Below, in pieces: positions 44,073 to 52,784 of a stretch of 64,000 nt of DNA. A program made the position numbers and the translations under genes. The notes under the pieces were generated by a model. The model was not told where the DNA came from. It saw only the letters and a list, made by a program, of their open reading frames with translations, and ran no database searches. Source of the DNA: Clostridia bacterium (GTDB lineage Bacteria > Bacillota > Clostridia > Christensenellales > Pumilibacteraceae); NCBI GenBank assembly GCA_900767465.1, contig CAAGAW010000009.1, positions 353,424 through 417,423 of the forward strand, in the 5' to 3' direction. The stretch's first letter is position 1. Every line of letters starts with the position of its first letter.

Positions 44073-44930
44073 TCAGTCGTCCTTGAGATACGTTTTAATT
44101 TTTATCGTGCCGTCGTCGCGAAGTTCGCCGAGTCCGAAAAGTTCGTTTCGGCAATACACGGCAAACGGCGGCGCGGGCGTTTGCGGTACGAAAATCTTTA
44201 CACCGTTACGTAGTTTTTCGTATTTTTCGTCGGGAACGTCAATCCTCGGGAAATCCGCCAGAACGTCCGACACCGGTATAACCGCCTTTTCTTTTAAATT
44301 TATAAGATCGTCTACGGTAACCGAATTTTCGACTTTGAACACGCCCGAGCGAATACGTTTTATCGAAGTCATCGTGGCGTAGGTTCCGAGCGAATACGCC
44401 AGATCGCGGCACACGCTGCGTATATACGTACCCGCGCCGCAATGGACGTAAACGCGGTACGTATCGCCGCTGCGACCTATAACGCAAGCGTCGTAAATCG
44501 TTACGAGGGCGGGTTTGAGTTCGACCTTTTCGCCCTTGCGCGCAAGATCGTAAGCGCGCACCCCGCCCACGCTTTTTGCGCTGTACGCCGGCGGAATCTG
44601 CATCTGTTCGCCGACGAGTTTTCCGATTGCTTCCTCGACTTCGGTTTCGGAAGGAATTATTCCGCCGTCCGACACAACCGTCCCTTCTCCGTCGAGAGTG
44701 TCCGTTTCGTATCCGAAAGCAAAATCGGCTTCGTATACCTTGTCTTTTTTCAAAAAAGCGTCGAAAAGCCTCGTCGCTTTGCCCACGCCCACGGGCAAAA
44801 CGCCCTCGCCTTGCGGATCGAGCGTACCCATGTGTCCGACCTCTTTTACGCCCAGACACGAGCGGACTTTGTTTACGGCGTCGCGGCTCGTCCACCCTTT
44901 CGGCTTATAAAGATTGACTACGCCGTTCAT
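44073..44930 (-). CDS. truB: tRNA pseudouridine-55 synthase TruB
   Basis: 285 residues. Starts with the family NGVVNLYKPKGWTS sequence; catalytic aspartate in GTLDPQGEGVLPV at about 36-48; GAGTYIRSVCRDL near 180. A short C-terminal PUA-like part remains. Starts immediately after the nrnA stop, before ribF. Confidence 0.97.
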   Translation of the reverse strand: MNGVVNLYKPKGWTSRDAVNKVRSCLGVKEVGHMGTLDPQGEGVLPVGVGKATRLFDAFLKKDKVYEADFAFGYETDTLDGEGTVVSDGGIIPSETEVEEAIGKLVGEQMQIPPAYSAKSVGGVRAYDLARKGEKVELKPALVTIYDACVIGRSGDTYRVYVHCGAGTYIRSVCRDLAYSLGTYATMTSIKRIRSGVFKVENSVTVDDLINLKEKAVIPVSDVLADFPRIDVPDEKYEKLRNGVKIFVPQTPAPPFAVYCRNELFGLGELRDDGTIKIKTYLKDD

Positions 44931-45863
44931 TCAGTTGCCCGACGAAAGACGTACAATCTTCTCGACGACGTCTTCGTAATAACCGTTAATGACGCAGCCG
45001 GAAGCCTGCTTGTGTCCGCCGCCTCCGAACGCGCCGGCGATAAGCGACACGTCCGCGCCCTTGCTGCGAAGGCTTACTTTATAACTTCTCTCGCGCTGTT
45101 CCGTCATACAAACCGCAACTTTTACCGAACCTACGCTCATACCGTAATCGATAAGTCCTTCGGTGTCCGACAAAACGCAACCCGTTTCCGTAAGATCTTT
45201 TTGCGTAACCGTCATAACGACGACCTTATCGTCGTCGAAGTAACGCATAGAGTTGATTGCGCGGGCGATAAGCGCAAGTTTGTTCTTCGTATTGTTGTTA
45301 TAAAAATCGTTTACTATCGATTTGAGGTCCGCACCGAGAGCAAGCAGCTCGGACGCTGCTTTTAGCGTATCGGAGAGCGTATTCGAGTGCGTAAAGTTAC
45401 CCGTGTCGGTAGAAATTCCCAGATACAGATCGGTAGCCTCGTCCGCGCCGATAATGTCGTCGTTTTTGATCAGTGAATACAAAAGTTCGCACGTCGAACT
45501 GATTTCGGGCGCGATAAAGTTATATTTTCCGAATCCGTCGTTGGTTTTGTGGTGATCGATATTCAGCGTAACCGGGCATTTGCGATACGCTTCGCCGAAA
45601 CCGCCCATTCTCGCCGAGTCGGCGCAATCTACCGCTATGGCAAGATCGTAACGGTCGCATTTTATCTTGTTGAATTTGTCGTGATCTTTGATGAACGAAT
45701 ATGCGGGCGGGAACGGCGAATCACAAACAAAATCGACTCTCTTACCGAGTTTTTCGGCAATGCGCGTCAATGCAAAACCCGACCCGAGGCAATCGCCGTC
45801 GGGACGGATATGGCATACGATCAGAACGTCGTTCGCTTTTTTGATAGCGTCAATCGGCGTCAT
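44931..45863 (-). CDS. nrnA: DHH-family oligoribonuclease/pAp phosphatase NrnA
   Basis: 310 residues. Degrades short oligonucleotides and 3'-phosphoadenosine 5'-phosphate. Motifs: HIRPDGDCLGS at about 18-28, VDCADSARM near 79, IDHHKTN near 105, and the DHHA1 motif AFGGGGHKQASG near 280. Overlaps the rbfA stop by 14 bases; the rbfA-nrnA-truB order is common in Bacillota. Confidence 0.95.
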   Translation of the reverse strand: MTPIDAIKKANDVLIVCHIRPDGDCLGSGFALTRIAEKLGKRVDFVCDSPFPPAYSFIKDHDKFNKIKCDRYDLAIAVDCADSARMGGFGEAYRKCPVTLNIDHHKTNDGFGKYNFIAPEISSTCELLYSLIKNDDIIGADEATDLYLGISTDTGNFTHSNTLSDTLKAASELLALGADLKSIVNDFYNNNTKNKLALIARAINSMRYFDDDKVVVMTVTQKDLTETGCVLSDTEGLIDYGMSVGSVKVAVCMTEQRERSYKVSLRSKGADVSLIAGAFGGGGHKQASGCVINGYYEDVVEKIVRLSSGN

Positions 45864-46206
45864 TCTTTTTGATCTCCTCTATTACGGACTCTATCTTTGC
45901 GCTGTAATCGAGCGAATCGTCCTTTATAAACCGAAGTTCGGGAACCTGACGGATATCGCGAAAAGCGAGGCTGAGTTCCTTGCGGATAAATCCGCCTGCT
46001 CGTACAATTCCGTCGAAAGTCGCGTCGATTTTGTCCTTGTTGCCGTACAGCGAGAGGTAAACCTTGGCGGTTTTGAGGTCTTTTGCGACTTCAACTCTGC
46101 TGACGCTTACCATTTCGGTTACGCGCGGATCTTTTATCTTGTTGTCGATAACGTCCGCGATAACCTTACGCATTTCGCTGTTAAGTCTGTCTATTCTGTA
46201 ACTCAT
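45850..46206 (-). CDS. rbfA: Ribosome-binding factor A
   Basis: 118-residue KH-fold factor for 30S maturation. Typical N terminus with RLNSEMRKVIADVI, then the KDPRVTEMVSVSRVEVAKDL region and the LRFIKDDSLDYSAKIESVIEEI end. One base after the infB stop. Confidence 0.96.
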   Translation of the reverse strand: MSYRIDRLNSEMRKVIADVIDNKIKDPRVTEMVSVSRVEVAKDLKTAKVYLSLYGNKDKIDATFDGIVRAGGFIRKELSLAFRDIRQVPELRFIKDDSLDYSAKIESVIEEIKKNDAD

Positions 46207-46207
46207 A

Positions 46208-48856
46208 TTACTTTTCCTGTTCGAGTACGTACGACTCTACTTCGTCGTTCTCCATGAACGCGTCGAAGTCCTGCAAACTGAGTCCGCATTCGTAACCGGC
46301 GGCGACTTCCTTGACGTCGTCTTTGAAACGTTTGAGGTTGCTTACCGTACCGTCGTGAATAACGACGTCGTCGCGATACACGCGAACTTTCGCGTTGCGG
46401 GCGAGTTTTCCGGAAAGCACGTAGCAGCCCGCGATGTTGCCCACTCCGGAAATTTTGATAACCGAACGGATTTGCGCTCTGCCGAGGATCGTTTCTTTGA
46501 ACTTGGGTGCGGCAAGACCCTTGATAGCCGCGTTTACGTCGTCGATCGCCTCGTAAATTACGTTATAAAGTCTGATGTCGACGCCCGTTGATTCCGCAAG
46601 GGCTTTGGATTCGCTGTCGGGACGGACGTTGAATCCGATAATGATTGCGTTGGATACGCCGGCAAGCATAAGGTCGGATTTATTTATCGCGCCCACGCCG
46701 CCGTGAACCACGCTGACTTTAACTTCGTCGTTGGTGAGTTTTTCGATAGACGCTTTGAGCGCTTCGACCGAACCCTGAACGTCGGCTTTGATGATGATAT
46801 TGAGATCCTTCATCTCGCCTTCTTTGATCTTGCTGAACACGTCGTCGAGCGTGACTTTTTGTCCTTGCTGAGCCGCTTCGTTCTTGATCTTCGCGGTTCT
46901 TTCGGCAACGATCTGTTTAGCCGTCTTTTCGTCTTCGACTACGAAAATTCCGTCGCCGGCGTTGGGTACGTCGGTAAATCCGAGTACCGAAACGGGCGTC
47001 GCGGGAGTAGCCTCTTTTACGCTTCTGCCCTTGTCGTCCACCATGCCGCGGACTCTGCCGCTGGCAAGACCTGAAACGACGTAATCGCCGACGTGAAGCG
47101 TACCGTTAAGAACGATGATGTTCGCGACGGGACCTTTTCCTTTGTCGAGTCTCGATTCGATAATCGAGCCGCGCGCCTGACGTTTCGGGTTGGCGCGGTA
47201 ATTGTTGTACTCGGCAAGGAACAGGATCATTTCGAGAAGTTTGTCGATTCCCTCGCCCGTTTTTGCGGAAAGCGGAACCACTATGGTATCGCCGCCCCAC
47301 TCTTCGGGAACGAGATCGTATTCGGTAAGGGACTGCTTGACTTTCTCGACGTTCGCGCCGGGTTTATCGATTTTGTTTACCGCGACGATTACCGGAACTT
47401 TAGCGGCTTTCGCGTGGTTGATAGACTCGATCGTCTGCGGCATGATACCGTCGTCTGCGGCTACCACGAGTACCGCAATATCGGTAACGTTGGTACCGCG
47501 CGCACGCATTTCGGTAAACGCTTCGTGACCCGGGGTATCGAGGAACGTAATCTTCTCACCCTTGCACATAACCGAATACGCGCCGATATGCTGGGTAATT
47601 CCGCCCGCTTCGCCGGACGCAACCGAGGTCTTTCTGATAGCGTCGAGCAGCGAAGTTTTACCGTGGTCTACGTGACCCATAACGGTAATAATGGGAGGAC
47701 GTTTGACGAGATCTTCTTCGTTATCCGCCTCGTCGTGCATTGCTTCGAGTTTTTCCTCTTTCGTCTGCTCGAGTTTAAGTTCGAGTTCGACGCCGAGTTC
47801 GTTGGCAACGAGTTCCATAGTCTGGAAATCCACGACGCTGTTAATGTTCGTCATGATTCCGAGGAGCATAAGTTGCTTGATGATTTCCTGAGCCGTCTTG
47901 CCGATCTTCTCGCTGAGAATCTTGACGGTAAGGTTTTCGGTGGTGATAACCGCCTTGTCGATTTTTACGGGGGCGACTATTACGGGTGCTTTAGCCTTTT
48001 TGTTTTTAAGTTTGCGCGTACCCATGCGCTCTTCGCCCGCGTCGTCTATAATAAAGCCCTTACGGATAAGCGTACGCTTATTCATAGTCTTTTTATCGTC
48101 GGGTTTGTTAAAGTCTTTCTTCTTGTCCGCACCGAAAGCGCGTTTGTCTTTGGACGCTACGGGAAGCGGAGCAATACGCGGAGCGGCCGGACGGGCGCCT
48201 GCCGGACGCTGAGCGGGACGGCCGTCCGTACCGACGGGTCTGCGATCGCCTGCCGGTCGGGTTCCGTTAGCCGGACGCGGGGGTCTCTGTCCGCGCGGAC
48301 TTTGAACGGAAGGCGCGGGAGCGACGGGCGGTACGTACATTCCGCGAACGAAACTCGGTTTCGCGTTAGGATCGGTCGGCGCGAACGTTTTTATACGCAA
48401 TCCCGAATCCTTTTTCGCGGCAGGCTCGGCGGGTTTTTTCGGCTGAGGTTGAGCGGCGGGTTTTTCCGCTTGCTCTTTTTGCTCTTTTGCCTTCGGTTGC
48501 TCGGGAGCGGGTTTTTCGGCGGGAATTTCCGTCTTAACCTCTTGCTCGACGTTCGGTTCCGTGACGGCTGCGACGGGCTTTTCGACGGGAATCTCATCGA
48601 CGGGAGGCGCGGGTTTAACCTTCTTCTCCGCTTCGATCCGACGAGCATTTTCGAGTTCTTCGCGTCTTGCGCGTTCTTTTTCTTCGGCACGCGAAGAAGC
48701 CGCGGACAAAGCCGAGCCTATTTTACGTTGCGCGTTTCTAAGACGCTCGGAAAGCGCGTCGAAAGAGTCCTTTCCTGTCGATCCCGTCAGAAAATTGACT
48801 TTTTTGATGTTGGCGTAAGTAGCCTTCTCTTCGTCGTGTCTAGTTTCCGTTGCCAA
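46208..48856 (-). CDS. infB: Translation initiation factor IF-2
   Basis: 882 residues. A Pro/Ala/Lys-rich variable N-terminal half (about 50-290) precedes the IF2-N-like domain; the G domain has G1 GHVDHGKTS at about 393-401, DTPGHEAF, and NKIDKP; domains II, III and IV follow, with the conserved IIKADVQGSVEAL. Start codon is TTG with GGAGG 10 bases upstream. Flanked by ylxQ and rbfA in the nusA-infB operon. Confidence 0.97.
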   Translation of the reverse strand: MATETRHDEEKATYANIKKVNFLTGSTGKDSFDALSERLRNAQRKIGSALSAASSRAEEKERARREELENARRIEAEKKVKPAPPVDEIPVEKPVAAVTEPNVEQEVKTEIPAEKPAPEQPKAKEQKEQAEKPAAQPQPKKPAEPAAKKDSGLRIKTFAPTDPNAKPSFVRGMYVPPVAPAPSVQSPRGQRPPRPANGTRPAGDRRPVGTDGRPAQRPAGARPAAPRIAPLPVASKDKRAFGADKKKDFNKPDDKKTMNKRTLIRKGFIIDDAGEERMGTRKLKNKKAKAPVIVAPVKIDKAVITTENLTVKILSEKIGKTAQEIIKQLMLLGIMTNINSVVDFQTMELVANELGVELELKLEQTKEEKLEAMHDEADNEEDLVKRPPIITVMGHVDHGKTSLLDAIRKTSVASGEAGGITQHIGAYSVMCKGEKITFLDTPGHEAFTEMRARGTNVTDIAVLVVAADDGIMPQTIESINHAKAAKVPVIVAVNKIDKPGANVEKVKQSLTEYDLVPEEWGGDTIVVPLSAKTGEGIDKLLEMILFLAEYNNYRANPKRQARGSIIESRLDKGKGPVANIIVLNGTLHVGDYVVSGLASGRVRGMVDDKGRSVKEATPATPVSVLGFTDVPNAGDGIFVVEDEKTAKQIVAERTAKIKNEAAQQGQKVTLDDVFSKIKEGEMKDLNIIIKADVQGSVEALKASIEKLTNDEVKVSVVHGGVGAINKSDLMLAGVSNAIIIGFNVRPDSESKALAESTGVDIRLYNVIYEAIDDVNAAIKGLAAPKFKETILGRAQIRSVIKISGVGNIAGCYVLSGKLARNAKVRVYRDDVVIHDGTVSNLKRFKDDVKEVAAGYECGLSLQDFDAFMENDEVESYVLEQEK

Positions 48857-48858
48857 AA

Positions 48859-49182
48859 TTACTTTACCTCCGTAACGAGCCGATACGTCCCGTTCATACT
48901 TTTTAATATTGCTTCGGACATCTGTTTGTCCGTAATCGCGATCGCCTTACACCCTTGCCGGTGAGTAAGCGACGCCACGTCGTTTTGTTCGCTGACGACC
49001 ACCGTCGAGCGTTCGGCATACCGGGTGATTTTGCCGGCCGCGTTATCCGCAAGCGTATGGCAAAGCACGATAAGCGGCATTTTCTTTCTGTATCTTAAAA
49101 CCGCGTCGGTGCCGAATACGACCTTGCCTGCTTTTATGGCAAATCCGATCAAAGCGGCTGTTTTGTCGTTCACTCGTTGCAT
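48859..49182 (-). CDS. ylxQ: L7Ae/L30e-family protein YlxQ
   Basis: 107 residues of the L7Ae/L30e/S12e/Gadd45 RNA-binding fold, probably a kink-turn-binding ribosome-associated protein. LIGFAIKAGKVVFGTDAV near 11-28 is the family signature. Encoded between ylxR and infB as in Bacillus, overlapping ylxR by 13 bases. Confidence 0.9.
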   Translation of the reverse strand: MQRVNDKTAALIGFAIKAGKVVFGTDAVLRYRKKMPLIVLCHTLADNAAGKITRYAERSTVVVSEQNDVASLTHRQGCKAIAITDKQMSEAILKSMNGTYRLVTEVK

Positions 49183-49430
49183 TCCCTCGTAAGTTCCTCA
49201 AAAACCGAATCGTCTACCGTACAATCGAAAGTACGGGACAAAACTTTGCTTTTACGGCATTTTTCCACGCACGCCGCGTTACGGCACACGTACGCGCCTC
49301 TGCCGTTCTTCTTACCGGTCGGATCTACCGAAACCGCGCCGTCCGACGATTTAACGACTCGGACGAGACCGGATTTGTCGCGCATTTGTCTGCACGCCAC
49401 GCACATTCTCTGAGGGGTTTTCTTTTCCAT
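49170..49430 (-). CDS. ylxR: YlxR family RNA-binding protein (RnpM)
   Basis: 86 residues. The start at ATG 49430 gives the family N terminus TPQRMCVACRQM; the 54 residues upstream in frame overlap nusA and are rejected. GRGAYVCRNAACVEKC near 45-60 is diagnostic, with four cysteines. YlxR/RnpM binds RNase P RNA in recent work on relatives. Seven bases after nusA. Confidence 0.93.
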   Translation of the reverse strand: MEKKTPQRMCVACRQMRDKSGLVRVVKSSDGAVSVDPTGKKNGRGAYVCRNAACVEKCRKSKVLSRTFDCTVDDSVFEELTRECNE

Positions 49431-49437
49431 TTGCGGA

Positions 49438-50574
49438 TTATTCGAGATCGCCGAGATCCTCGTCGAATACGTCGCCCTCGCCTTCCGACGCGGTCGGAGC
49501 GGGCGCGGGAGCGTCGGCTTCCTCTTCCTCCTGATTCTGCATAAACGAATACGGTTTAACGTCGATCTTCCAGCCGGTAAGACGTGCCGCAAGACGCGCG
49601 TTCTGTCCGTCCTTGCCGATAGCGAGCGAAAGCATATCGTCCATAACTACCACGCGGGCAACGCGTTCTTCGTCGTTCGCCTGTACCATAACGACTCTTG
49701 CGGGGCTGAGCGCACGCGCGATAAATTCGAGCGTGTCCGCGCACCACGGAATAATGTCGATCTTCTCGCCGCCGAGTTCGGAAACGATAGCGTTTACGCG
49801 CATACCTCTGTTACCGACGCACGCGCCGACGGCGTCGACGTTCGGATCCTCGCTGTAAACCGCCATTTTGGTTCTGTAACCTGCCTCGCGGACGATTGCT
49901 TTGACGGTGACGATCCCGTTTGCGATTTCGGGAACTTCGATCTCGAAGAGGCGTTTGACGAATCCGGGGACGGTGCGCGAAACGAGTACCTGCGGACCGC
50001 GCGGACCGACTTTGATCTTTTTGACGTAAACCTTAACGGGTTTGCCGACCTGATACTTGTCGCCCGGAGCCTGATCCTGCGGCATAAGCACGGCTTCGAC
50101 GTTCTTATTGATTTCGACGTGAACGTTGTCGCTGTCGACCGAACGAACCATAACGGTAATAAGTTCGCCCTCTTTCTCGCTGAGTTCGCTTATAGCCTGC
50201 TCGCTTTCGATCTCGCGAAGTTTCTGCATGATAACCTGTTTTGCGGTCTGAGCGGGAATACGATTGATTTCTTTCGGGTTGATTTCTTCGCTTACGACGT
50301 CGCCGACCTTGAATTTTTTGTCGATAAGGCGCGCGTCTTCAAGCGAAATCTGGGTGTCTTTGTCCTCGACTTCCTCGACAACCGTCTGATACGCGAAAAT
50401 TCTGATTGTGTTACGTTCGGGCGAAAGTTTAACCTCTATCGCCTTGGACGTGCCGGACTGCCGTTTGTAAGCGATTGCGAGAGCGGTTTCGAGAGCCTCG
50501 ACGAAAACCGATTTTTTGATTCCTTTGCTTCTTTCGAGTTCATCGAGCGCAAGGAAAAAGTCCTTACTGGTCAT
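49438..50574 (-). CDS. nusA: Transcription termination/antitermination protein NusA
   Basis: 378 residues: N-terminal RNAP-binding domain (about 1-125), S1 domain (about 130-200), two KH domains (about 200-345; GACVGNRGMRVNAIV and AIGKDGQNARLAARL) and an acidic Ala/Pro tail. Lacks the AR repeats of E. coli NusA, as usual in Bacillota. ATG with GGAGG; 17 bases after rimP. Confidence 0.97.
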   Translation of the reverse strand: MTSKDFFLALDELERSKGIKKSVFVEALETALAIAYKRQSGTSKAIEVKLSPERNTIRIFAYQTVVEEVEDKDTQISLEDARLIDKKFKVGDVVSEEINPKEINRIPAQTAKQVIMQKLREIESEQAISELSEKEGELITVMVRSVDSDNVHVEINKNVEAVLMPQDQAPGDKYQVGKPVKVYVKKIKVGPRGPQVLVSRTVPGFVKRLFEIEVPEIANGIVTVKAIVREAGYRTKMAVYSEDPNVDAVGACVGNRGMRVNAIVSELGGEKIDIIPWCADTLEFIARALSPARVVMVQANDEERVARVVVMDDMLSLAIGKDGQNARLAARLTGWKIDVKPYSFMQNQEEEEADAPAPAPTASEGEGDVFDEDLGDLE

Positions 50575-50591
50575 TTTATGCTCCTCCGTTT

Positions 50592-51047
50592 TTACTCAAA
50601 TTTTACGAGCGGACGAACGTACGCCACTCTGTTATTTTCGATGTTGATTTCCTGCTTGCCGTCCGTTATCGTAACGACGTTTTCGTTACGGGAAACGAGC
50701 GTTCCTTCGTAAACTTTCTTGCCTTTAAGCGGCGCGTAAAGTTTGACTTCGACTTCTTTGCCGTAATTCCGCTCGAAATCGCGCTGTTTTTTGAACGGGC
50801 GGTCGAGACCGGGCGAAGACACGTTGAGAACGTAAGGCTTGCCGTCGGTCGGATCAAGTTCATCCAGAGCGAGGTCTATCGCGCGGTGAACTTTCTCGCA
50901 GTCGTCAAGGCTTACGCCCGTCGGAACGTCGATATACACGGTAAGATTATCCGCGCCGTCGCGCTTTGCCCACTCTACGTCCACAATCTCGTACCCGAGA
51001 CCGGAAACGATCGGATCGATCTTACATAACACGCTTTCGGTATTCAA
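50592..51047 (-). CDS. rimP: Ribosome maturation factor RimP
   Basis: About 151 residues. The start is the TTG at 51047 because AAGGAGG lies six bases before it; the earlier ATG at 51104 is upstream of that box. Typical GYEIVDVEWAKRDG N terminus, DCEKVHRAIDLALDELDP, and VSSPGLDRPFKKQRDFERN split across about 70-100. First gene of the rimP-nusA-infB operon, with its own promoter and a leader hairpin. Confidence 0.95.
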   Translation of the reverse strand: MNTESVLCKIDPIVSGLGYEIVDVEWAKRDGADNLTVYIDVPTGVSLDDCEKVHRAIDLALDELDPTDGKPYVLNVSSPGLDRPFKKQRDFERNYGKEVEVKLYAPLKGKKVYEGTLVSRNENVVTITDGKQEINIENNRVAYVRPLVKFE

Positions 51048-51069
51048 AACGCACCTCCTTACGTAAGTT

Positions 51070-51095
51070 GAGAGCGAACCGCAAGGCTCACTCTC
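51070..51095 (-). promoter_or_regulatory. Leader hairpin of the rimP-nusA operon
   Basis: Minus strand: 11-bp stem GAGAGTGAGCC/GGTTCGCTCTC (two G-U) with loop TTGC, 13 bases before the AAGGAGG box of rimP. No T run follows. Confidence 0.6.
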
Positions 51096-51119
51096 AGCAT
51101 ACACACTATTACCTTAATT

Positions 51120-51148
51120 ATTGTAACACAATCAAACGAAATTATCAA
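51120..51148 (-). promoter_or_regulatory. Sigma-A-like promoter of rimP-nusA-infB
   Basis: Minus strand: -35 TTGATA (51143-51148), 17-base spacer, -10 TACAAT (51120-51125). Confidence 0.75.
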
Positions 51149-51215
51149 GCGTTTTTCAACCGTTTCGGCAAGATTTTTGTGCTTTTTTGCGTTTTTACCG
51201 ACGTAAAAAAACGAC

Positions 51216-52772
51216 TTACACGTTTTCGCACAGTTTTATAAAGGCTTTCGCCGTCGCCGTCGCGTCGTGAATCGCCCGATGCGCGTGCGCGTTTATAAGT
51301 CCGAAATGCTTCAACACCGTATCGAGTTTGTAGTTTTTTAGCCCGTGGAGATATTTCCGCGCCAGATCCATCGTATCCATACTGCGGTTATCGAAATGCA
51401 TACCCGCTCTTCTCGCCGCCACGTTGAGGAAACCTATATCGAAACCGACGTTGTGTCCGACGAAAGTCGCGTTTTCGGAAAACTTGTAAAAATCGGGCAA
51501 GATCGCTTCGGTGTCGGGAGCGTTTTCGACGTCATCGTCGGTTATGGACGTAAGCGACGTGATTCGCGCGTCGATATGTTCGTGCGGGTTGCAGTACGTC
51601 GAGAACGTTTCGGTTATCACGCCGTCCTGCACCTTTACCGCGCCGATTTCGATTATGTAGCAGTCGCGGGTGTCGAGTCCTGTCGTTTCGAGATCGAACA
51701 CGACGAAAGTTTTTCCGCGCAAAAACGCGGGCGGCTCGGTACGCACGTCGAACATGTTCGTCTGGGTACGTTCGACGTACGGTTCGGGCAAAACGATTTT
51801 ATACTCTTTGCCCGCTTTGAACGTCGGCTCATCGCGCTCTACCGAATCGGGAACTTTGCAGTACGAAATCGCGCGGACGAACATATCGTAAGTTTTCTGA
51901 CCGCGGAACGAGTTTTCTTTAAGGCTTCCCTTCGTTACGACCTCGTCTCCGTCTTTAAGTTGGGAAATAAGAGCCTCGTTTTCGACTTTTCGCGGAAAAT
52001 ACAGACATTTCAGACTCCCCGTAGGGTCGGTAAGCGTGAACTTGTAAAATTTACGACCGACTTCCTCTCCTTCTTTCGGCTTGCGCGTACATTCGGTGAA
52101 ATCGCTTACCTTTCCGCAATATACAACCCCGTCCGCCTCGTGCGTGGCGTCCGAAATATATCCGGCGTTGTCGTCGATACGCTTGCCGATAAACTCGACG
52201 GGGTTTTCGGGAACGATCACGTGACCGCCCGTACTGTCGTAAACTTTCTGTTTCAGTTCCTCTTCAGCCTCGGCTATATAGTCGGTTGCGTTCTCGTTTA
52301 CGAACGGAACAAACGAAAACTCGATTTTTTCGCAATAACTGCGGGCAATCATCTTCTTTACGTCGTCGGCTATCTTGCGCCTTACGACCTGATCGTATAT
52401 CGCGTCGTCAATCTTTACGTTTATCTCGAAATCGTAATCGCCGCGCTTTACGCATGCGACGTTTTCTTTCTTTATAAACGGCTGAACGGACGGATAAGCC
52501 GACATGAACGTAACGAATTTTTCGCGGAAATATTCCGGCTCGAAATGACTTTTTGTAAGATGAACGACGAGATTGGATTTGAGCCGCATTACCGAGGAGA
52601 TCGCGTCCGAAATCTTTTTTTCGTCGGCGCGCGTTTTCGCTTCTTGCGGCTCGGGGTAAATAAGGTTTACCGTAACCGTTTTAGCCCGTATGTCGACGTC
52701 GACCGATTCAAGTACGAGATACGAGTATTCGTCGTTCGTTATTTCGTTAAATCTCGATAGAATTGCGTCCAC
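51216..52772 (-). CDS. PolC-like protein with N-terminal, OB and DEDDh exonuclease domains but no polymerase
   Basis: 518 residues. Residues about 1-205 match the layout of the PolC N-terminal region; 215-305 form an OB domain; about 306-350 is a linker where PolC has the first half of its PHP domain; 352-515 is a 3'-5' exonuclease with all DEDDh residues (D360, E362, D445, H498, D503). It then stops, whereas PolC continues for about 900 residues with PHP, palm and fingers. GTG start with AAGGAGG. It sits exactly at the polC position between rseP/ispG and rimP. Likely activity: proofreading-type or RNA/DNA 3' exonuclease; the polymerase must be encoded elsewhere. Confidence 0.85.
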   Translation of the reverse strand: MDAILSRFNEITNDEYSYLVLESVDVDIRAKTVTVNLIYPEPQEAKTRADEKKISDAISSVMRLKSNLVVHLTKSHFEPEYFREKFVTFMSAYPSVQPFIKKENVACVKRGDYDFEINVKIDDAIYDQVVRRKIADDVKKMIARSYCEKIEFSFVPFVNENATDYIAEAEEELKQKVYDSTGGHVIVPENPVEFIGKRIDDNAGYISDATHEADGVVYCGKVSDFTECTRKPKEGEEVGRKFYKFTLTDPTGSLKCLYFPRKVENEALISQLKDGDEVVTKGSLKENSFRGQKTYDMFVRAISYCKVPDSVERDEPTFKAGKEYKIVLPEPYVERTQTNMFDVRTEPPAFLRGKTFVVFDLETTGLDTRDCYIIEIGAVKVQDGVITETFSTYCNPHEHIDARITSLTSITDDDVENAPDTEAILPDFYKFSENATFVGHNVGFDIGFLNVAARRAGMHFDNRSMDTMDLARKYLHGLKNYKLDTVLKHFGLINAHAHRAIHDATATAKAFIKLCENV

Positions 52773-52784
52773 CCGTGTCCCTCC

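Noticed and set aside
47093..48964. 623-codon open frame opposite infB
   Set aside because: It is a shadow of infB: the antisense frame lacks stops because of the codon bias of the real gene, has no family motif and no ribosome site of its own. The same holds for long plus-strand frames opposite ftsK (5060-6124), pnp (11108-12304), ispH-S1 (26605-27783) and oadA (30497-31807).
51048..51104. ATG start of rimP at 51104
   Set aside because: The strong AAGGAGG box lies downstream of it and in front of the TTG at 51047, and the extension has no family similarity.
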